Assembly (NCBI GenBank): GCA_016125075.1 | Contig: WGMO01000023.1 | Location: 1 to 39,660 of the forward strand | DNA length: 39,660 bases | Origin: Terrimonas sp. | Lineage (GTDB): Bacteria; Bacteroidota; Bacteroidia; Chitinophagales; Chitinophagaceae | Reading direction: 5' to 3' | Shown here: positions 1 through 7,862 of the stretch, piece by piece | Layout: each line of letters opens with the position of its first letter | Position numbering within the stretch: position 1 is the stretch's first letter | Position numbers and translations under genes: made by a program | The notes under the pieces: generated by a model | Database searches by the model: none | What the model was told of the DNA's origin: nothing | The model's input: only the letters and a program-made list of their open reading frames with translations

Positions 1-76
1 AGATTACAACCACCATCACCCTCATGAAAGTTTAGGGGATAAAACACCATTGGAGTATGGGAGAATTGGTATTTAG
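1..76 (+). CDS. IS3-family transposase, C-terminal end (partial)
   Basis: The second reading frame is open from the window edge to a TAG at 74-76. It reads DYNHHHPHESLGDKTPLEYG, the usual end of the IS3-family OrfB integrase domain (pattern YN..RPH.SLG..TP.EY). The catalytic part lies upstream, outside the window. Only 24 codons are visible, so the call rests on this one C-terminal motif, which is characteristic. A likely terminal repeat follows at about 111-139, so this is probably the right end of an insertion sequence next to the cassette-like genes. Confidence 0.75.
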   Translation, partial: DYNHHHPHESLGDKTPLEYGRIGI

Positions 77-139
77 TAATCACAGGGAAACGGATTAAAC
101 TGTTGAATTGGACCCTGTAGGAAAAAGGGGGGACTTACA
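1..139 (+). mobile_element. Right end of an IS3-type insertion sequence
   Basis: After the transposase stop there are about 60 bp of non-coding DNA ending in a G-run-rich stretch, GGACCCTGTAGG at about 111-122 through GGACTTACA at 131-139. That is the typical form of an IS3-type right inverted repeat ending in ACA. The left end is outside the window, so the match between ends and any target duplication cannot be checked. The boundary at 139 is an estimate. The LprI-like gene begins 31 bp further on. Confidence 0.5.
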
Positions 140-170
140 GTTTATAGGAAAATATCAAAATAAAAGTACC

Positions 171-569
171 ATGAAAAAAATCGTATTACTAATGTCATTT
201 TCCTTAACCCTTTGTCACCTTTTCGGTCAGACTCAGCTAGAGTTGAACAACAAAGCCAATGAAGACTTTCTTAAAGCTGACAAAGAACTAAATTCAGTAT
301 ATAAAGCCATTTTGAAGGAATATAAGACTGACACTGCCTTTATAGAAAACCTAAAGGCCTCACAGCTACTTTGGATACAATTCCGAGACGCCGAAATGTT
401 AGTTAAATACCCTAACCGTGAAATTGGATACTATGGAAGTGTTCAACCAATATGTTGGTCTACGTATAAGACTGAGCTGACCCAAGACCGTATATCAAAA
501 CTGAAACAGTGGCTTGACGGAGAGGAGGAAGGAGATGTTTGCGCAGGAACAGTAAAAACCAAGGACTGA
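171..569 (+). CDS. LprI-like (DUF1311) secreted protein
   Basis: 132 residues. The start at ATG 171 gives a clean signal peptide (MKKIVLLMSFSLTLCHLFGQ). The open frame extends upstream to 108, but that part lies largely in the probable IS end. The mature part has the LprI/DUF1311 pattern: an early Asn-rich helix (LNNKANEDFLKADKELNSVY), a central L..SQ..W..FRDAE block, a conserved Cys before W.TY, then a C-terminal helix ending in LKQWL. Family members are small periplasmic proteins; LprI of mycobacteria was named as a lysozyme inhibitor, but most homologues are uncharacterised. An attC-like palindrome follows 15 bp after the stop, so this looks like a captured single-gene cassette whose upstream side was replaced by the IS. 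Confidence 0.75.
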   Translation: MKKIVLLMSFSLTLCHLFGQTQLELNNKANEDFLKADKELNSVYKAILKEYKTDTAFIENLKASQLLWIQFRDAEMLVKYPNREIGYYGSVQPICWSTYKTELTQDRISKLKQWLDGEEEGDVCAGTVKTKD

Positions 570-583
570 AAAGAAAACCTACA

Positions 584-710
584 GCTAACAGTGGGTTTGG
601 CAGCAAGCCTGCGACCAACTGGCTTCGGCGCTCTATAAGTGCAATTTCCAGTGGCGCCTCAGCCGGAAACCTCTAACCTTTATACGGCTTGCGCCAAGCC
701 CCGACGTTAT
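584..710 (+). repeat. attC-like recombination site 1 (imperfect palindrome)
   Basis: The left arm at 587-609 begins AAC and contains TTTGGCAGCAAGCC. The right arm at about 686-708 ends GTT, and its reverse complement starts AAC and contains CTTGGCGCAAGCC. The arms thus pair with one unpaired extra base in the middle, as in integron attC sites (AAC...GTT core ends, extrahelical base). A second inner stem pairs GGCTTCGGCGC near 621 with GGCGCCTCAGCC near 653. It sits directly between two unrelated small genes, where an attC should be. The outer 7-mers do not fit the RYYYAAC/GTTRRRY consensus fully. Confidence 0.6.
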
Positions 711-789
711 ATGTCAATTTTATCGACACCCTACTTTCAATTAACTTTACGGGAACAGGATAAAAAACACGAACCAATAATATCGACAA

Positions 790-1692
790 ATGCAAAAACT
801 CTTTATCAAAGTAGCAGTTTCAGCACTTTTGCTATCACCCATGACCGCGGAAGCACAAGCAGCTTCCGACAGCATCAAACCTACTCAAAAAAAGTACCAG
901 GCGAAAGCTCCACAGACACAGCCATTTGGTGCGAAAGCGTTCGATAGATCAAAAAAAACAACATTGCGATGGTTAGGGATGGCAGGCTTTTTAATCAATA
1001 GCCGCGGTACAACTTTTATGGTGGACCCTTTACTTGAAGGCTTTGATATGCCAATGCTGATTGACTTTCCAATTTTGGCAAAAAATGTACCTCACTTAGA
1101 TGCAGTTTTTGTAACCCATGCCGACAATGACCATTTTAGTGTTCCAACAATTGTAGGCATGTCGAAAGTTACTGATGTGTACCATTCGACCGTTTATGTG
1201 GACTCTTTAATGAAAAACTTAAATCTAAAATCTGTTGGACACGATATTGGAGATGTTTTTAAAGTGAAAAATATTACCGTTAAGCTGACTCCGGCAGACC
1301 ATGCTTATCAGAATGCTTATCCTGGAATGAGTAAGCGTTGGTTTAAAAATGAAGATGCTTGTGGCTTTTGGTTCGACACACCAGACGGGAGTATTTGGGC
1401 AACTGGTGATTCCCGTCTAATCCCAGAGCATTTAACAATGAAAGCACCTGACGCTATTTTATTTGACTTCTCTGACAGTGAATGGCACTTTACTTTTGAA
1501 GGAGCAGTAAAAATTGCCAACGCATACCCTAACGCACTACTTTTACTTTGTCATTGGGGTTCTGTGGATTCGCCAGACTTTTCACCATTTAATGGAGACC
1601 CCAAAAAACTATATGACGTAGTAACCAATCCCGAAAGAATCAAAGTATTAGCTCCTGGAGAGCCTATTGTTCTTAAACGCTTTAAAAAATAA
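790..1692 (+). CDS. Secreted metallo-beta-lactamase-fold hydrolase, UlaG-like
   Basis: 300 residues with a signal peptide ending near AEAQA (residues 1-24). The hydrolase fold starts at about residue 57 (RWLGMAGFLINSRGTTFMVD). The metal motif is H110-A-D-N-D-H115 in THADNDHFS, so the second histidine of the usual HxHxDH is replaced by Asp. Later ligands are plausible in DHAYQNAY (near 165), TGDSR (near 205) and LCHWGS (near 254). This pattern is seen in UlaG/RomA-like MBL proteins. Substrate unknown. A secreted location is unusual for UlaG-type enzymes. It is followed 47 bp later by an ABM-domain gene with no palindrome between them, so the two appear to share one cassette. Confidence 0.8.
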   Translation: MQKLFIKVAVSALLLSPMTAEAQAASDSIKPTQKKYQAKAPQTQPFGAKAFDRSKKTTLRWLGMAGFLINSRGTTFMVDPLLEGFDMPMLIDFPILAKNVPHLDAVFVTHADNDHFSVPTIVGMSKVTDVYHSTVYVDSLMKNLNLKSVGHDIGDVFKVKNITVKLTPADHAYQNAYPGMSKRWFKNEDACGFWFDTPDGSIWATGDSRLIPEHLTMKAPDAILFDFSDSEWHFTFEGAVKIANAYPNALLLLCHWGSVDSPDFSPFNGDPKKLYDVVTNPERIKVLAPGEPIVLKRFKK

Positions 1693-1739
1693 TTCGTCTT
1701 TAAAATTATTTTCTCCACTCAAAATTCAGATCATTTACA

Positions 1740-2129
1740 ATGATAAAATATATTTTGGCTTTCATGATTTTGGCACATACAAACATTTCAGCTCAAACTA
1801 AGGACATGATGATTCGTTTATCAGAAATAGAAATTGATTCAAGCTATCTTCAAGAGTACAATAACATTCTTCAAGAAGAATCAAGGACATCTGTACAATT
1901 AGAGCCGGGAGTTATTGCAATTTATCCAATGTACCAAAAGGAAAACCCAACGCAGATTCGCATTTTAGAAATTTATGCAAATCGAAAAGCGTATGAATCG
2001 CATTTAAAAACACCTCACTTTCAGAAATACAAAACCAGCACTCTCAAAATGGTAAAATCTCTGAAACTGGTTGACATGGACAACATAGATTCACAGACAA
2101 TGGTGGAAATATTTCGGAAAATAAAGTAA
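1740..2129 (+). CDS. ABM-domain (quinol monooxygenase-like) secreted protein
   Basis: 129 residues: an N-terminal signal peptide (to about residue 19, ISAQ), then one antibiotic-biosynthesis-monooxygenase-type domain. Visible family features are RLSEIEID..YL.EYN at the start, PGVIAIYPMYQKENPTQIRILEIYANRKAYESHLKTPHF in the middle (the conserved E.Y....A...H..T.HF block), then a final strand. ABM proteins are dimeric alpha-beta barrels that oxidise quinol-like compounds or act as stress-related oxidoreductases; the substrate here is unknown. Export is unusual for the family. The second attC-like palindrome begins 18 bp after the stop. Confidence 0.75.
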   Translation: MIKYILAFMILAHTNISAQTKDMMIRLSEIEIDSSYLQEYNNILQEESRTSVQLEPGVIAIYPMYQKENPTQIRILEIYANRKAYESHLKTPHFQKYKTSTLKMVKSLKLVDMDNIDSQTMVEIFRKIK

Positions 2130-2147
2130 TGTCGAGAGAAAAACTAC

Positions 2148-2342
2148 GCCCAACAAAAGTATTTGCAAAAGCAGGGCTAAACAATGAAACATCAGCTATG
2201 TGCAAGCATCAACAGCAGTTCGGGCTCGACGTTCAATGTTCAGCTTTAGTTCATAACTTCAACAACATATTTTCAAATAAGCATTTATACCGGGCTGGAC
2301 ATTCAATGAATACCCTGCCTTCGCAAATACTCGAACGTTGGT
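2148..2342 (+). repeat. attC-like recombination site 2 (imperfect palindrome)
   Basis: The left arm 2148-2177 begins GCCCAAC (fits RYYYAAC) and reads AGTATTTGCAAAAGCAGGGC. The right arm 2312-2342 has the reverse complement CCAACGTTCGAGTATTTGCG followed by AAGGCAGGGT. The match is CCAAC, then AGTATTTGC, then GCAGGG, with small bulges, over about 30 bp at each end of a 195-bp element. It lies just behind the ABM gene. The interior also has a direct repeat, CGGGCTCGACGTTCAATG at 2221 and CGGGCTGGACATTCAATG at 2291. A 71-codon open frame through it is explained by the palindrome and is not called a gene. Confidence 0.65.
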
Positions 2343-2491
2343 AGAAATGCCCGAACCGCTAACATCGTATTGGCGATAGGCGGGGCGAACGGCTTCGTAT
2401 CAACGGAAGTGCAAAATTCAACTTTCGTTTTTCGATTAAAGCTCAGTGCTAAAAAACCCACCCATAAGAACATAAGGAATTACCCCCCCAG
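2343..2491. other. Non-coding junction with a possible attC half-site
   Basis: No gene is visible. The stretch starts with CCGCTAACATCGTATTGGCG (2356-2375), which has the same AAC..TTGGC look as the left arm of site 1, but no partner arm follows. It could be the broken end of the cassette array where ordinary chromosome (the AraC-type gene) resumes. Confidence 0.35.
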
Positions 2492-3340
2492 CTAAAAAAT
2501 GACGATTCGCCTAAACTCCCCAGGCCTGATCTTCTTCTTCTTTAAAAAAACCCGGTTAAAATAAGTTAGTGAATCAAAGCCGGAATCCAATGCCACCTCA
2601 CGGATGGATTTATCGGTTTCAAGGAGCAATTGACAGGCGTAGGCTATCCGTATTTCATTGGTATAGTCAGAAAAAGTTTTGCCACTTGCCCGTTTAAAGA
2701 ATTTACAAAAAGCAGTTTCCGATAAATGAATGATAGCCGCTGCTTTTTTTAGGGACACCTTTTCTCTAAACTCCTTTTCAACATATTGAAATACTTTATT
2801 AATCCTTAGCTGATTTTCATTTCCTTTTATCGGTTTATATTTTGCAGAAGCCAGTGGAAGAGATTTTTTCTGTAAAACCTGTTCCAGTAATTGCAGCAGC
2901 AGGGTAAATCGCATCATGTCACTGCTTACCAGCATGCGCTTCAGTAATAGCACATATTCCTTATTTTTTGCACTGCCCAACTCCAGCCCCCTGCCAGCCC
3001 TTACCAATAATTTTTCCAGCCCTTTCAATTCAGGAAATTCACATAATTTTTCAATAAAAACCTGCGTAAACTGAATCACGATAGCCTGGCAATTTTCTTT
3101 ACTATTTTTATCGGAAACCCAGGTATGCGGCAAGTTAGACCCCAGTAAGACCCAGTCACCATCCTGAAATTTTTCAAATCTGTCCCCCACCAGCCGTTTG
3201 CCTTTCCCTTTTACAATACAGGTAAGCTCATATTCCGGATGGTAATGACAGAAAAATTCAAAAGCAGGCACATTGACCTCATAGCAAAGAAAGGATTGAT
3301 TCTGTATTTTGGGTAATAGCTGTTCCAGCCTGGGTCGCAT
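2492..3340 (-). CDS. AraC-family transcriptional regulator with cupin domain
   Basis: 282 residues. Residues about 20-90 form a sensor cupin (FFCHYHPEYELTCIVKGKGKRLVGD...GDWVLLGSNLPHTWVSD), with the H-x-H..E and PHTW signatures of sugar or small-ligand AraC sensors. The C-terminal 100 residues are the double HTH: VSLKKAAAIIHLSETAFCKFFKRASGKTFSDYTNEIRIAYACQLLLETDKSIREVALDSGFDSLTYFNRVFLKKKKIRPGEFR in outline. It is divergent from the PhyH-type gene across about 118 bp that carry an 8-bp inverted repeat at 3341-3348 and 3383-3390, a possible operator. Control of the neighbouring dioxygenase and amylase genes is an inference from position. Confidence 0.88.
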   Translation of the reverse strand: MRPRLEQLLPKIQNQSFLCYEVNVPAFEFFCHYHPEYELTCIVKGKGKRLVGDRFEKFQDGDWVLLGSNLPHTWVSDKNSKENCQAIVIQFTQVFIEKLCEFPELKGLEKLLVRAGRGLELGSAKNKEYVLLLKRMLVSSDMMRFTLLLQLLEQVLQKKSLPLASAKYKPIKGNENQLRINKVFQYVEKEFREKVSLKKAAAIIHLSETAFCKFFKRASGKTFSDYTNEIRIAYACQLLLETDKSIREVALDSGFDSLTYFNRVFLKKKKIRPGEFRRIVIF

Positions 3341-3390
3341 ACTATATTATTCAAATATTGTAATAATCAGTATTATTTTGTCAATATAGT
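3341..3390. promoter_or_regulatory. Inverted repeat in the AraC/PhyH divergent promoter
   Basis: ACTATATT (3341-3348) and AATATAGT (3383-3390) are exact reverse complements with 34 bp between their inner edges. They flank a very AT-rich core that also contains TCAAATATTG. The left arm touches the AraC start codon and the right arm is 68 bp before the PhyH start at 3459. Possible binding sites of the AraC-type regulator; no direct proof. Confidence 0.35.
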
Positions 3391-3458
3391 GCTTCTTTTT
3401 GAGAAAACCGTACCAGCAGGCCCTGTTTAAAGATGATATATTTGAAGAAAGGAAAAAT

Positions 3459-4280
3459 ATGGATCTGCCAAAACACCTAAAAGCGTTTTTACAGGAGCCT
3501 TACCCCCTGACAAAGGAGCAAATTGAATTTTACCAGCAAAACCGGTATATCAAGCTGAAACAGGTCCTGAATATAGCGACGCTTGATTTTTTTAATGCAG
3601 CTATTACCCGGGTGGTAGACAGCATGCAGACAGAGAAAAAGGCCCTTGAAGAAAGAAGCACCTATGGTAAGGCCTTTTTGCAATTGTTCAACCTGTGGAG
3701 GGAAGATCCCATCGTAAAGGAATTGATTTTCAGTAAACGGCTTGCAAAAATAGCAACAGCCTTAATGCAGACGAGCGGCGTACGCCTTTACCATGACCAG
3801 GCCCTGTTTAAAGAAGGCGGTGGCGGCATTACCCCCTGGCATGCCGACCAATACTACTGGCCGCTGGAAACGGATAAAACGATAACAGCCTGGGTGCCTT
3901 TACAGGCAACACCTTTAGCACTTGGCCCCTTAGAATTCAGTGCCTCCAGCCACCAGATCATGGAGGGACGGGAACTGGAGATCAGCGATGAAAGTGAAAT
4001 CGTAATTCAGCAGCAACTGAAAGTGACCGATTTTAAGCATGTGATTGAACCATTTGATGCCGGAGAAATCAGCTTTCACTCCGGATGGGTATTTCACCGG
4101 GCAGGAGCCAATACTACGGATCAGATGCGAAAAGTGATGACCATCATTTATATGGATAAAGACATGAAGCTCAAACAGCCGGAAAATAAAAACCAGGTTA
4201 ATGACTGGAATACCTGGTGCCCGGGTGCCAAAGTGGGTGAAGTCATCAATACAGCGCTTAATCCTGTTTTATATCCCTGA
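3459..4280 (+). CDS. Phytanoyl-CoA dioxygenase (PhyH) family protein
   Basis: 273 residues from ATG 3459, which has a GAAGAAAGGAAAA purine run before it. An in-frame TTG at 3399 is a weaker alternative. The Fe(II)/2-oxoglutarate dioxygenase triad is visible: H and D in TPWHADQYYWPL (about residues 127-133) and the distal H in HSGWVFHRAGAN, followed by the 2-oxoglutarate-binding R in DQMRKVMTIIYMD. The start FYQQNRYIKLKQVL is typical for the family (..GY..i..vl). Members hydroxylate varied small molecules; the substrate here is not predictable. Likely transcribed with the GH13 gene downstream (119 bp gap) or alone under the AraC-type regulator. Confidence 0.85.
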   Translation: MDLPKHLKAFLQEPYPLTKEQIEFYQQNRYIKLKQVLNIATLDFFNAAITRVVDSMQTEKKALEERSTYGKAFLQLFNLWREDPIVKELIFSKRLAKIATALMQTSGVRLYHDQALFKEGGGGITPWHADQYYWPLETDKTITAWVPLQATPLALGPLEFSASSHQIMEGRELEISDESEIVIQQQLKVTDFKHVIEPFDAGEISFHSGWVFHRAGANTTDQMRKVMTIIYMDKDMKLKQPENKNQVNDWNTWCPGAKVGEVINTALNPVLYP

Positions 4281-4399
4281 AAATCGCCAGGATCCAAAAT
4301 ACAAAAAAGGGTTAGCGCATATTGATATCCGTTAAAATGTATCCATCCTGTACAGCAACCTCTGAAACGACCATTCTAAAACCGAAAATCAACAAGTTT

Positions 4400-5944
4400 A
4401 TGAAATTAAGAAATGGAATAGCCCTGATCGCTTTATTCTTTTACGTGAATACCCATGCACAAAAACAGGAAAATGCGGTTAAAGGAGAAATCATTTACCA
4501 TGTTTGCCAGCGAAGCTTTTATGACAGCAATGGCGATATGCAGGGGGATCTGAAGGGATTGATGCAAAAATTGCCTTACCTGCAGGATCTGGGGATAACT
4601 TCTATCCTGCTATTACCCCTGTATGATGCCGATTGTTACCACAACTATTTTGCCAACGATTTTGAAAAGATCGATGCGGAATTTGGCACTATGAATGACT
4701 ATATCCAATTGGTAAAGGAAATACACAAAAGAGGTATGAAAATTTACATGGATATGGAAACACAATATGTGACAGACAAGCATTTGTGGTGGAAAGATGC
4801 GGTTGGCAACCTTGCATCCCCCTATCGTGATTATATACTGTTTGACGATTCCGCGCATCAGATTCCAACAACGATCATTGCCAACCTTAATGAACTGAAA
4901 AGCTATGATGGTTCCACGATTAAAATAACCACGGTCAACCTGAGAAGTGAAAAAGTACTGGATTATAACAGAAAACTGTTTGGTTATTTTGTCGACCCCA
5001 ATCAAGACGGGAAATTTGATGATGGCGTGGATGGTTTCAGGCTTGACCATACCATGGATAATTTAGACGGCAAAGCAGCACTGACAAATCTTTTTGCGAA
5101 TTTTTGGAAGCCCCTCCTGGCAGATCTAAAAAAGATAAACCCCCGGCTTAAAAATGTTGCAGAGCAGGCAGAATGGAGGGATTATGGTATTGAATATTTT
5201 AAAAATGCGGGCGTAGACAGGATGTTTGGCTTTGGCTTGCGGCAGGCTATTTTATCATTCAATAAACAGCAGCTGATCGTCAATGCAGATAGTATCCTGG
5301 CGCAATGCCCTGCCGGAAAAGAGCAGATCATATTCATCGAAAACCACGATATGGACAGGTTTGCTTCACTTGTAAAAAATGTTGAAAAACAAAAAACCGC
5401 GGCCGCTTTGATGCTTTTGATTGGTGGTGTACCTTCTATCTATTACGGGCAGGAAATTGGGATGAAGGGTATTGGGGGTAACCAAGGCAATACAGATGGC
5501 AATGATATTCCACGCCGGGAGGCATTTGAATGGTATCAATCAGGCGAGGGCAAGGGGATGGCGATATGGTATAAAAACACAGGCCCCTGGTGGGACCATA
5601 CCAACCTGAAGGCCAATGATGGCATTTCTGTGGAAGAAGAAACCAGGGACAGCAACTCCCTGCTCAATTATTACAAAAGATTAATCCAATTAAAGCAAAG
5701 CAATCCTGCCCTGGCCTTCGGAAATTATTCAAATGCGGTGAATAACAATGACCAGGTGTTTAGTTTCTTAAGAAAATATAAAAACCAAACCGTGCTGGTG
5801 GCCGTCAATCTTTCCGGCGATGTGCAAAATGCAATATTGAAAGAGGGCTTTACAAAGTACCTGCCGCTGTTTGGCAATAGCAAGGTTCAACACAAAACCA
5901 TTCATTTAAACCCCTACCAGGTATTCGTATTTGCGGTTAAATAA
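4400..5944 (+). CDS. Secreted GH13 alpha-amylase-family glycosidase
   Basis: 514 residues from ATG 4400, giving a signal peptide MKLRNGIALIALFFYVNTHA. Upstream in-frame codons to 4322 do not improve it. The GH13 signatures are in order: the first barrel strand IIYHVCQRSFYDSNGDMQGDL, region II GFRLDH with nucleophile D216, region III AEQAEW with acid/base E255, and region IV FIENHDMDR with D317. After that GGVPSIYYGQEIGM and a beta-sandwich C-terminal domain. All three catalytic carboxylates are present, so activity on alpha-glucans is likely in periplasm or outside. There is no SusC/SusD pair near it. Could be an amylase, neopullulanase-like or trehalose-type enzyme; exact specificity is unclear. 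Confidence 0.9.
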   Translation: MKLRNGIALIALFFYVNTHAQKQENAVKGEIIYHVCQRSFYDSNGDMQGDLKGLMQKLPYLQDLGITSILLLPLYDADCYHNYFANDFEKIDAEFGTMNDYIQLVKEIHKRGMKIYMDMETQYVTDKHLWWKDAVGNLASPYRDYILFDDSAHQIPTTIIANLNELKSYDGSTIKITTVNLRSEKVLDYNRKLFGYFVDPNQDGKFDDGVDGFRLDHTMDNLDGKAALTNLFANFWKPLLADLKKINPRLKNVAEQAEWRDYGIEYFKNAGVDRMFGFGLRQAILSFNKQQLIVNADSILAQCPAGKEQIIFIENHDMDRFASLVKNVEKQKTAAALMLLIGGVPSIYYGQEIGMKGIGGNQGNTDGNDIPRREAFEWYQSGEGKGMAIWYKNTGPWWDHTNLKANDGISVEEETRDSNSLLNYYKRLIQLKQSNPALAFGNYSNAVNNNDQVFSFLRKYKNQTVLVAVNLSGDVQNAILKEGFTKYLPLFGNSKVQHKTIHLNPYQVFVFAVK

Positions 5945-5950
5945 AAGTAT

Positions 5951-6070
5951 TTAAAGTTTTAGGTCATTCCGGGGCCAGACAAGCTTCATTACCGACTTAT
6001 TGGCTTCGGGGGCGCCATACATTTTCCAGCCTCCCAATCCCGTATTCCAAAATGATGCAATCAGAAATGC
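5951..6070 (-). pseudogene. Possible C-terminal remnant of a lost gene
   Basis: On the minus strand 40 codons are open between stops at 6071-6073 and 5951-5953, encoding FWNTGLGGWKMYGAPEANKS followed by VMKLVWPRND. This is protein-like (Trp, Gly, Pro and charged residues well mixed, no low-complexity run) but has no start codon and no upstream continuation. It may be the tail of a secreted protein whose main part was deleted. The family is not recognised. The rest of 5945-6217 is AT-rich and should hold the kinase promoter; no clear box seen. Confidence 0.3.
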
Positions 6071-6217
6071 TTAGACCCTGTAATTATCACACCAAATTTC
6101 CCCAAAACATAAAAAAAAATTACAAAAAACGACTTTTTCACCTCTCTCCCAACAAATATCAATTTTCAAACACATGAAAATCATAATATTCTAAAATATT
6201 GCCTTTTAACTTTAATT

Positions 6218-7861
6218 ATGACCAAAAAAGACGTTTCCAACCCGTTTGAAGCGCTTTTTATTAATGCTACTGTTGGCATTTTAGTGGTAAATGCCAAAGG
6301 GGAGATTTGCATGATCAATGATTTCGGGGCCGCCATGATGGGATATAAAAAAGAGGAACTGACCGGTCAGCAATTGGAAATACTCATCCCCCACCGGTTC
6401 AGGGAAAAACACAAGGTCAACCACCAGAACTTCTATAAAAAACCGGTCAAACGGGCCATGGGCAGGGGGCCGAACTTCGTGGCCCTGCGGAAAAATAAAA
6501 AAGAAATACCCGTCGATATCAGCCTGGGGACCTATAAAGACCAAAACCAGGATTTTGCCATTGCCATTATCACCGATATATCGGAAAAAAAGAAAAAAGA
6601 AGAAGCGCTGAACAAACTGACGGCAGAACTGGAAAAAAAAGTAGAAAGAAGAACGCATAAGCTCAGCGAAACAGTAAAAAAACTGAAGAAAACAATTGAA
6701 AACATCAACGAGAAAGATAAAGCACTGCAGGAAACCAACCGTTTCCTGGAAGGGCTGCTGCTTCACGCCCCTTCCATTATTATCGTAACCGACGCCCATG
6801 GGAAAATCAGGATTTTTAATCAATGTGCCGAACGCATGCTGGGTTACAGTGCCCGGGAAATCATCAATAAAAAAAACATCAGCCAATTTCATTGTAAGGA
6901 AGAAACAGAGAAAAAAGCTACCCAACTGTCCCACCAGATGAAAGAAAGGGTAGAACCTGGCCTTGAATCGCTTATTGCCGCTGCCAAAAAAAATATTACC
7001 CGGGAAACCGAATGGACCTATATCAGGAAAGACAAGTCCCGGTTCCCGGTCTCCCTGACCGTTTCGGCCATCCTGGATGAAAACAACCAGATCAGCGGTT
7101 ACCTCTGGATCGCCATTGATATCACAGAAAGGAAGAAAGTGATGGATGAAATGAGCAATGCCCTGGATAAAGAAAGACAATTGGGCGAGTTAAAAACCCG
7201 CTTTGTATCGGTAGCGTCCCATGAATTCAGGACGCCGCTCAGTACCATCTTATCTTCTGTTTACCTTCTGTCGAAATACACGACTACCGAGGAGCAGCCC
7301 AAACGGGATAAACATATCCAAAGAATTGATGGCTCCATCAAAGAACTCAATGACCTCCTGAACGATTTTCTATCCCTGGGAAAAATCGAAGAAGGAAAAA
7401 TACAGGTCCGGTGGAGTCAATTTGATATTGCCCATGAAATACTCGAATCCATTGAAGAATTAAAAACACAGCTCAAACCCGGGCAACATTTCACTTTTAG
7501 CCATAAGGGTCCCAATACGGTGCTGCTGGACCCCTCCCTGCTCAAACATATCCTGCTCAACCTGCTGTCCAACGCCATAAAATTTTCACCCGAAAACAGC
7601 TCTATTGCCATTACATCCAGCTATTCGGGTAACCAATTGGGATTGGTGATCAAAGACCAGGGTATCGGTATCCCCAGGAATGAGCAGGCCCATATTTTTG
7701 AAAGGTTTTTCAGGGCCAGTAACGCGGATAATATTAAAGGGACGGGATTGGGCCTGCATATCGTCTTAAAATACACCGAATTGCTGAACGGCAGCATCCG
7801 CTATAAAAGTGATACCGGAAAGGGGACTGAATTTATCTTATCCTTTAAAACCTCCTCATAA
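6218..7861 (+). CDS. PAS-PAS sensor histidine kinase
   Basis: 547 residues, no signal peptide and no membrane segment, so cytoplasmic. PAS 1 spans about 8-127 (ATVGILVVNAKGEICMIND...MMGYKKEELTGQ...ALRKNKKEIPVDISLG). A charged coiled coil follows at about 128-175. PAS 2 spans about 178-310 and ends GYLWIAIDITERKK. Then the dimerisation domain with phospho-acceptor H335 in SHEFRTPLS, and the ATPase with N box LLSNAIKFS, G1 DQGIGIP, F box FERFFR and G2 GTGLGLH (near 508). The ligand of the PAS domains is unknown; a redox, oxygen or energy signal would suit the island, but no heme or FAD ligand is identifiable. The response regulator starts 1 bp after its stop codon, so they form one operon. Confidence 0.92.
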   Translation: MTKKDVSNPFEALFINATVGILVVNAKGEICMINDFGAAMMGYKKEELTGQQLEILIPHRFREKHKVNHQNFYKKPVKRAMGRGPNFVALRKNKKEIPVDISLGTYKDQNQDFAIAIITDISEKKKKEEALNKLTAELEKKVERRTHKLSETVKKLKKTIENINEKDKALQETNRFLEGLLLHAPSIIIVTDAHGKIRIFNQCAERMLGYSAREIINKKNISQFHCKEETEKKATQLSHQMKERVEPGLESLIAAAKKNITRETEWTYIRKDKSRFPVSLTVSAILDENNQISGYLWIAIDITERKKVMDEMSNALDKERQLGELKTRFVSVASHEFRTPLSTILSSVYLLSKYTTTEEQPKRDKHIQRIDGSIKELNDLLNDFLSLGKIEEGKIQVRWSQFDIAHEILESIEELKTQLKPGQHFTFSHKGPNTVLLDPSLLKHILLNLLSNAIKFSPENSSIAITSSYSGNQLGLVIKDQGIGIPRNEQAHIFERFFRASNADNIKGTGLGLHIVLKYTELLNGSIRYKSDTGKGTEFILSFKTSS

Positions 7862-7862
7862 T

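Noticed and set aside
639..947. 102-codon plus-strand frame overlapping the MBL start
   Set aside because: It covers the first palindrome and the start of the MBL gene in another frame; the composition (Ser/Thr-rich, no motif) is that of a shadow.
2129..2344. 71-codon open frame on the plus strand
   Set aside because: It lies fully in the attC-like palindrome and its direct repeats, with no protein-like features.
6281..7180. 299-codon minus-strand frame inside the kinase gene
   Set aside because: Antisense shadow of the PAS and coiled-coil coding region; long Phe runs come from AAA/GAA lysine and glutamate codons on the other strand.
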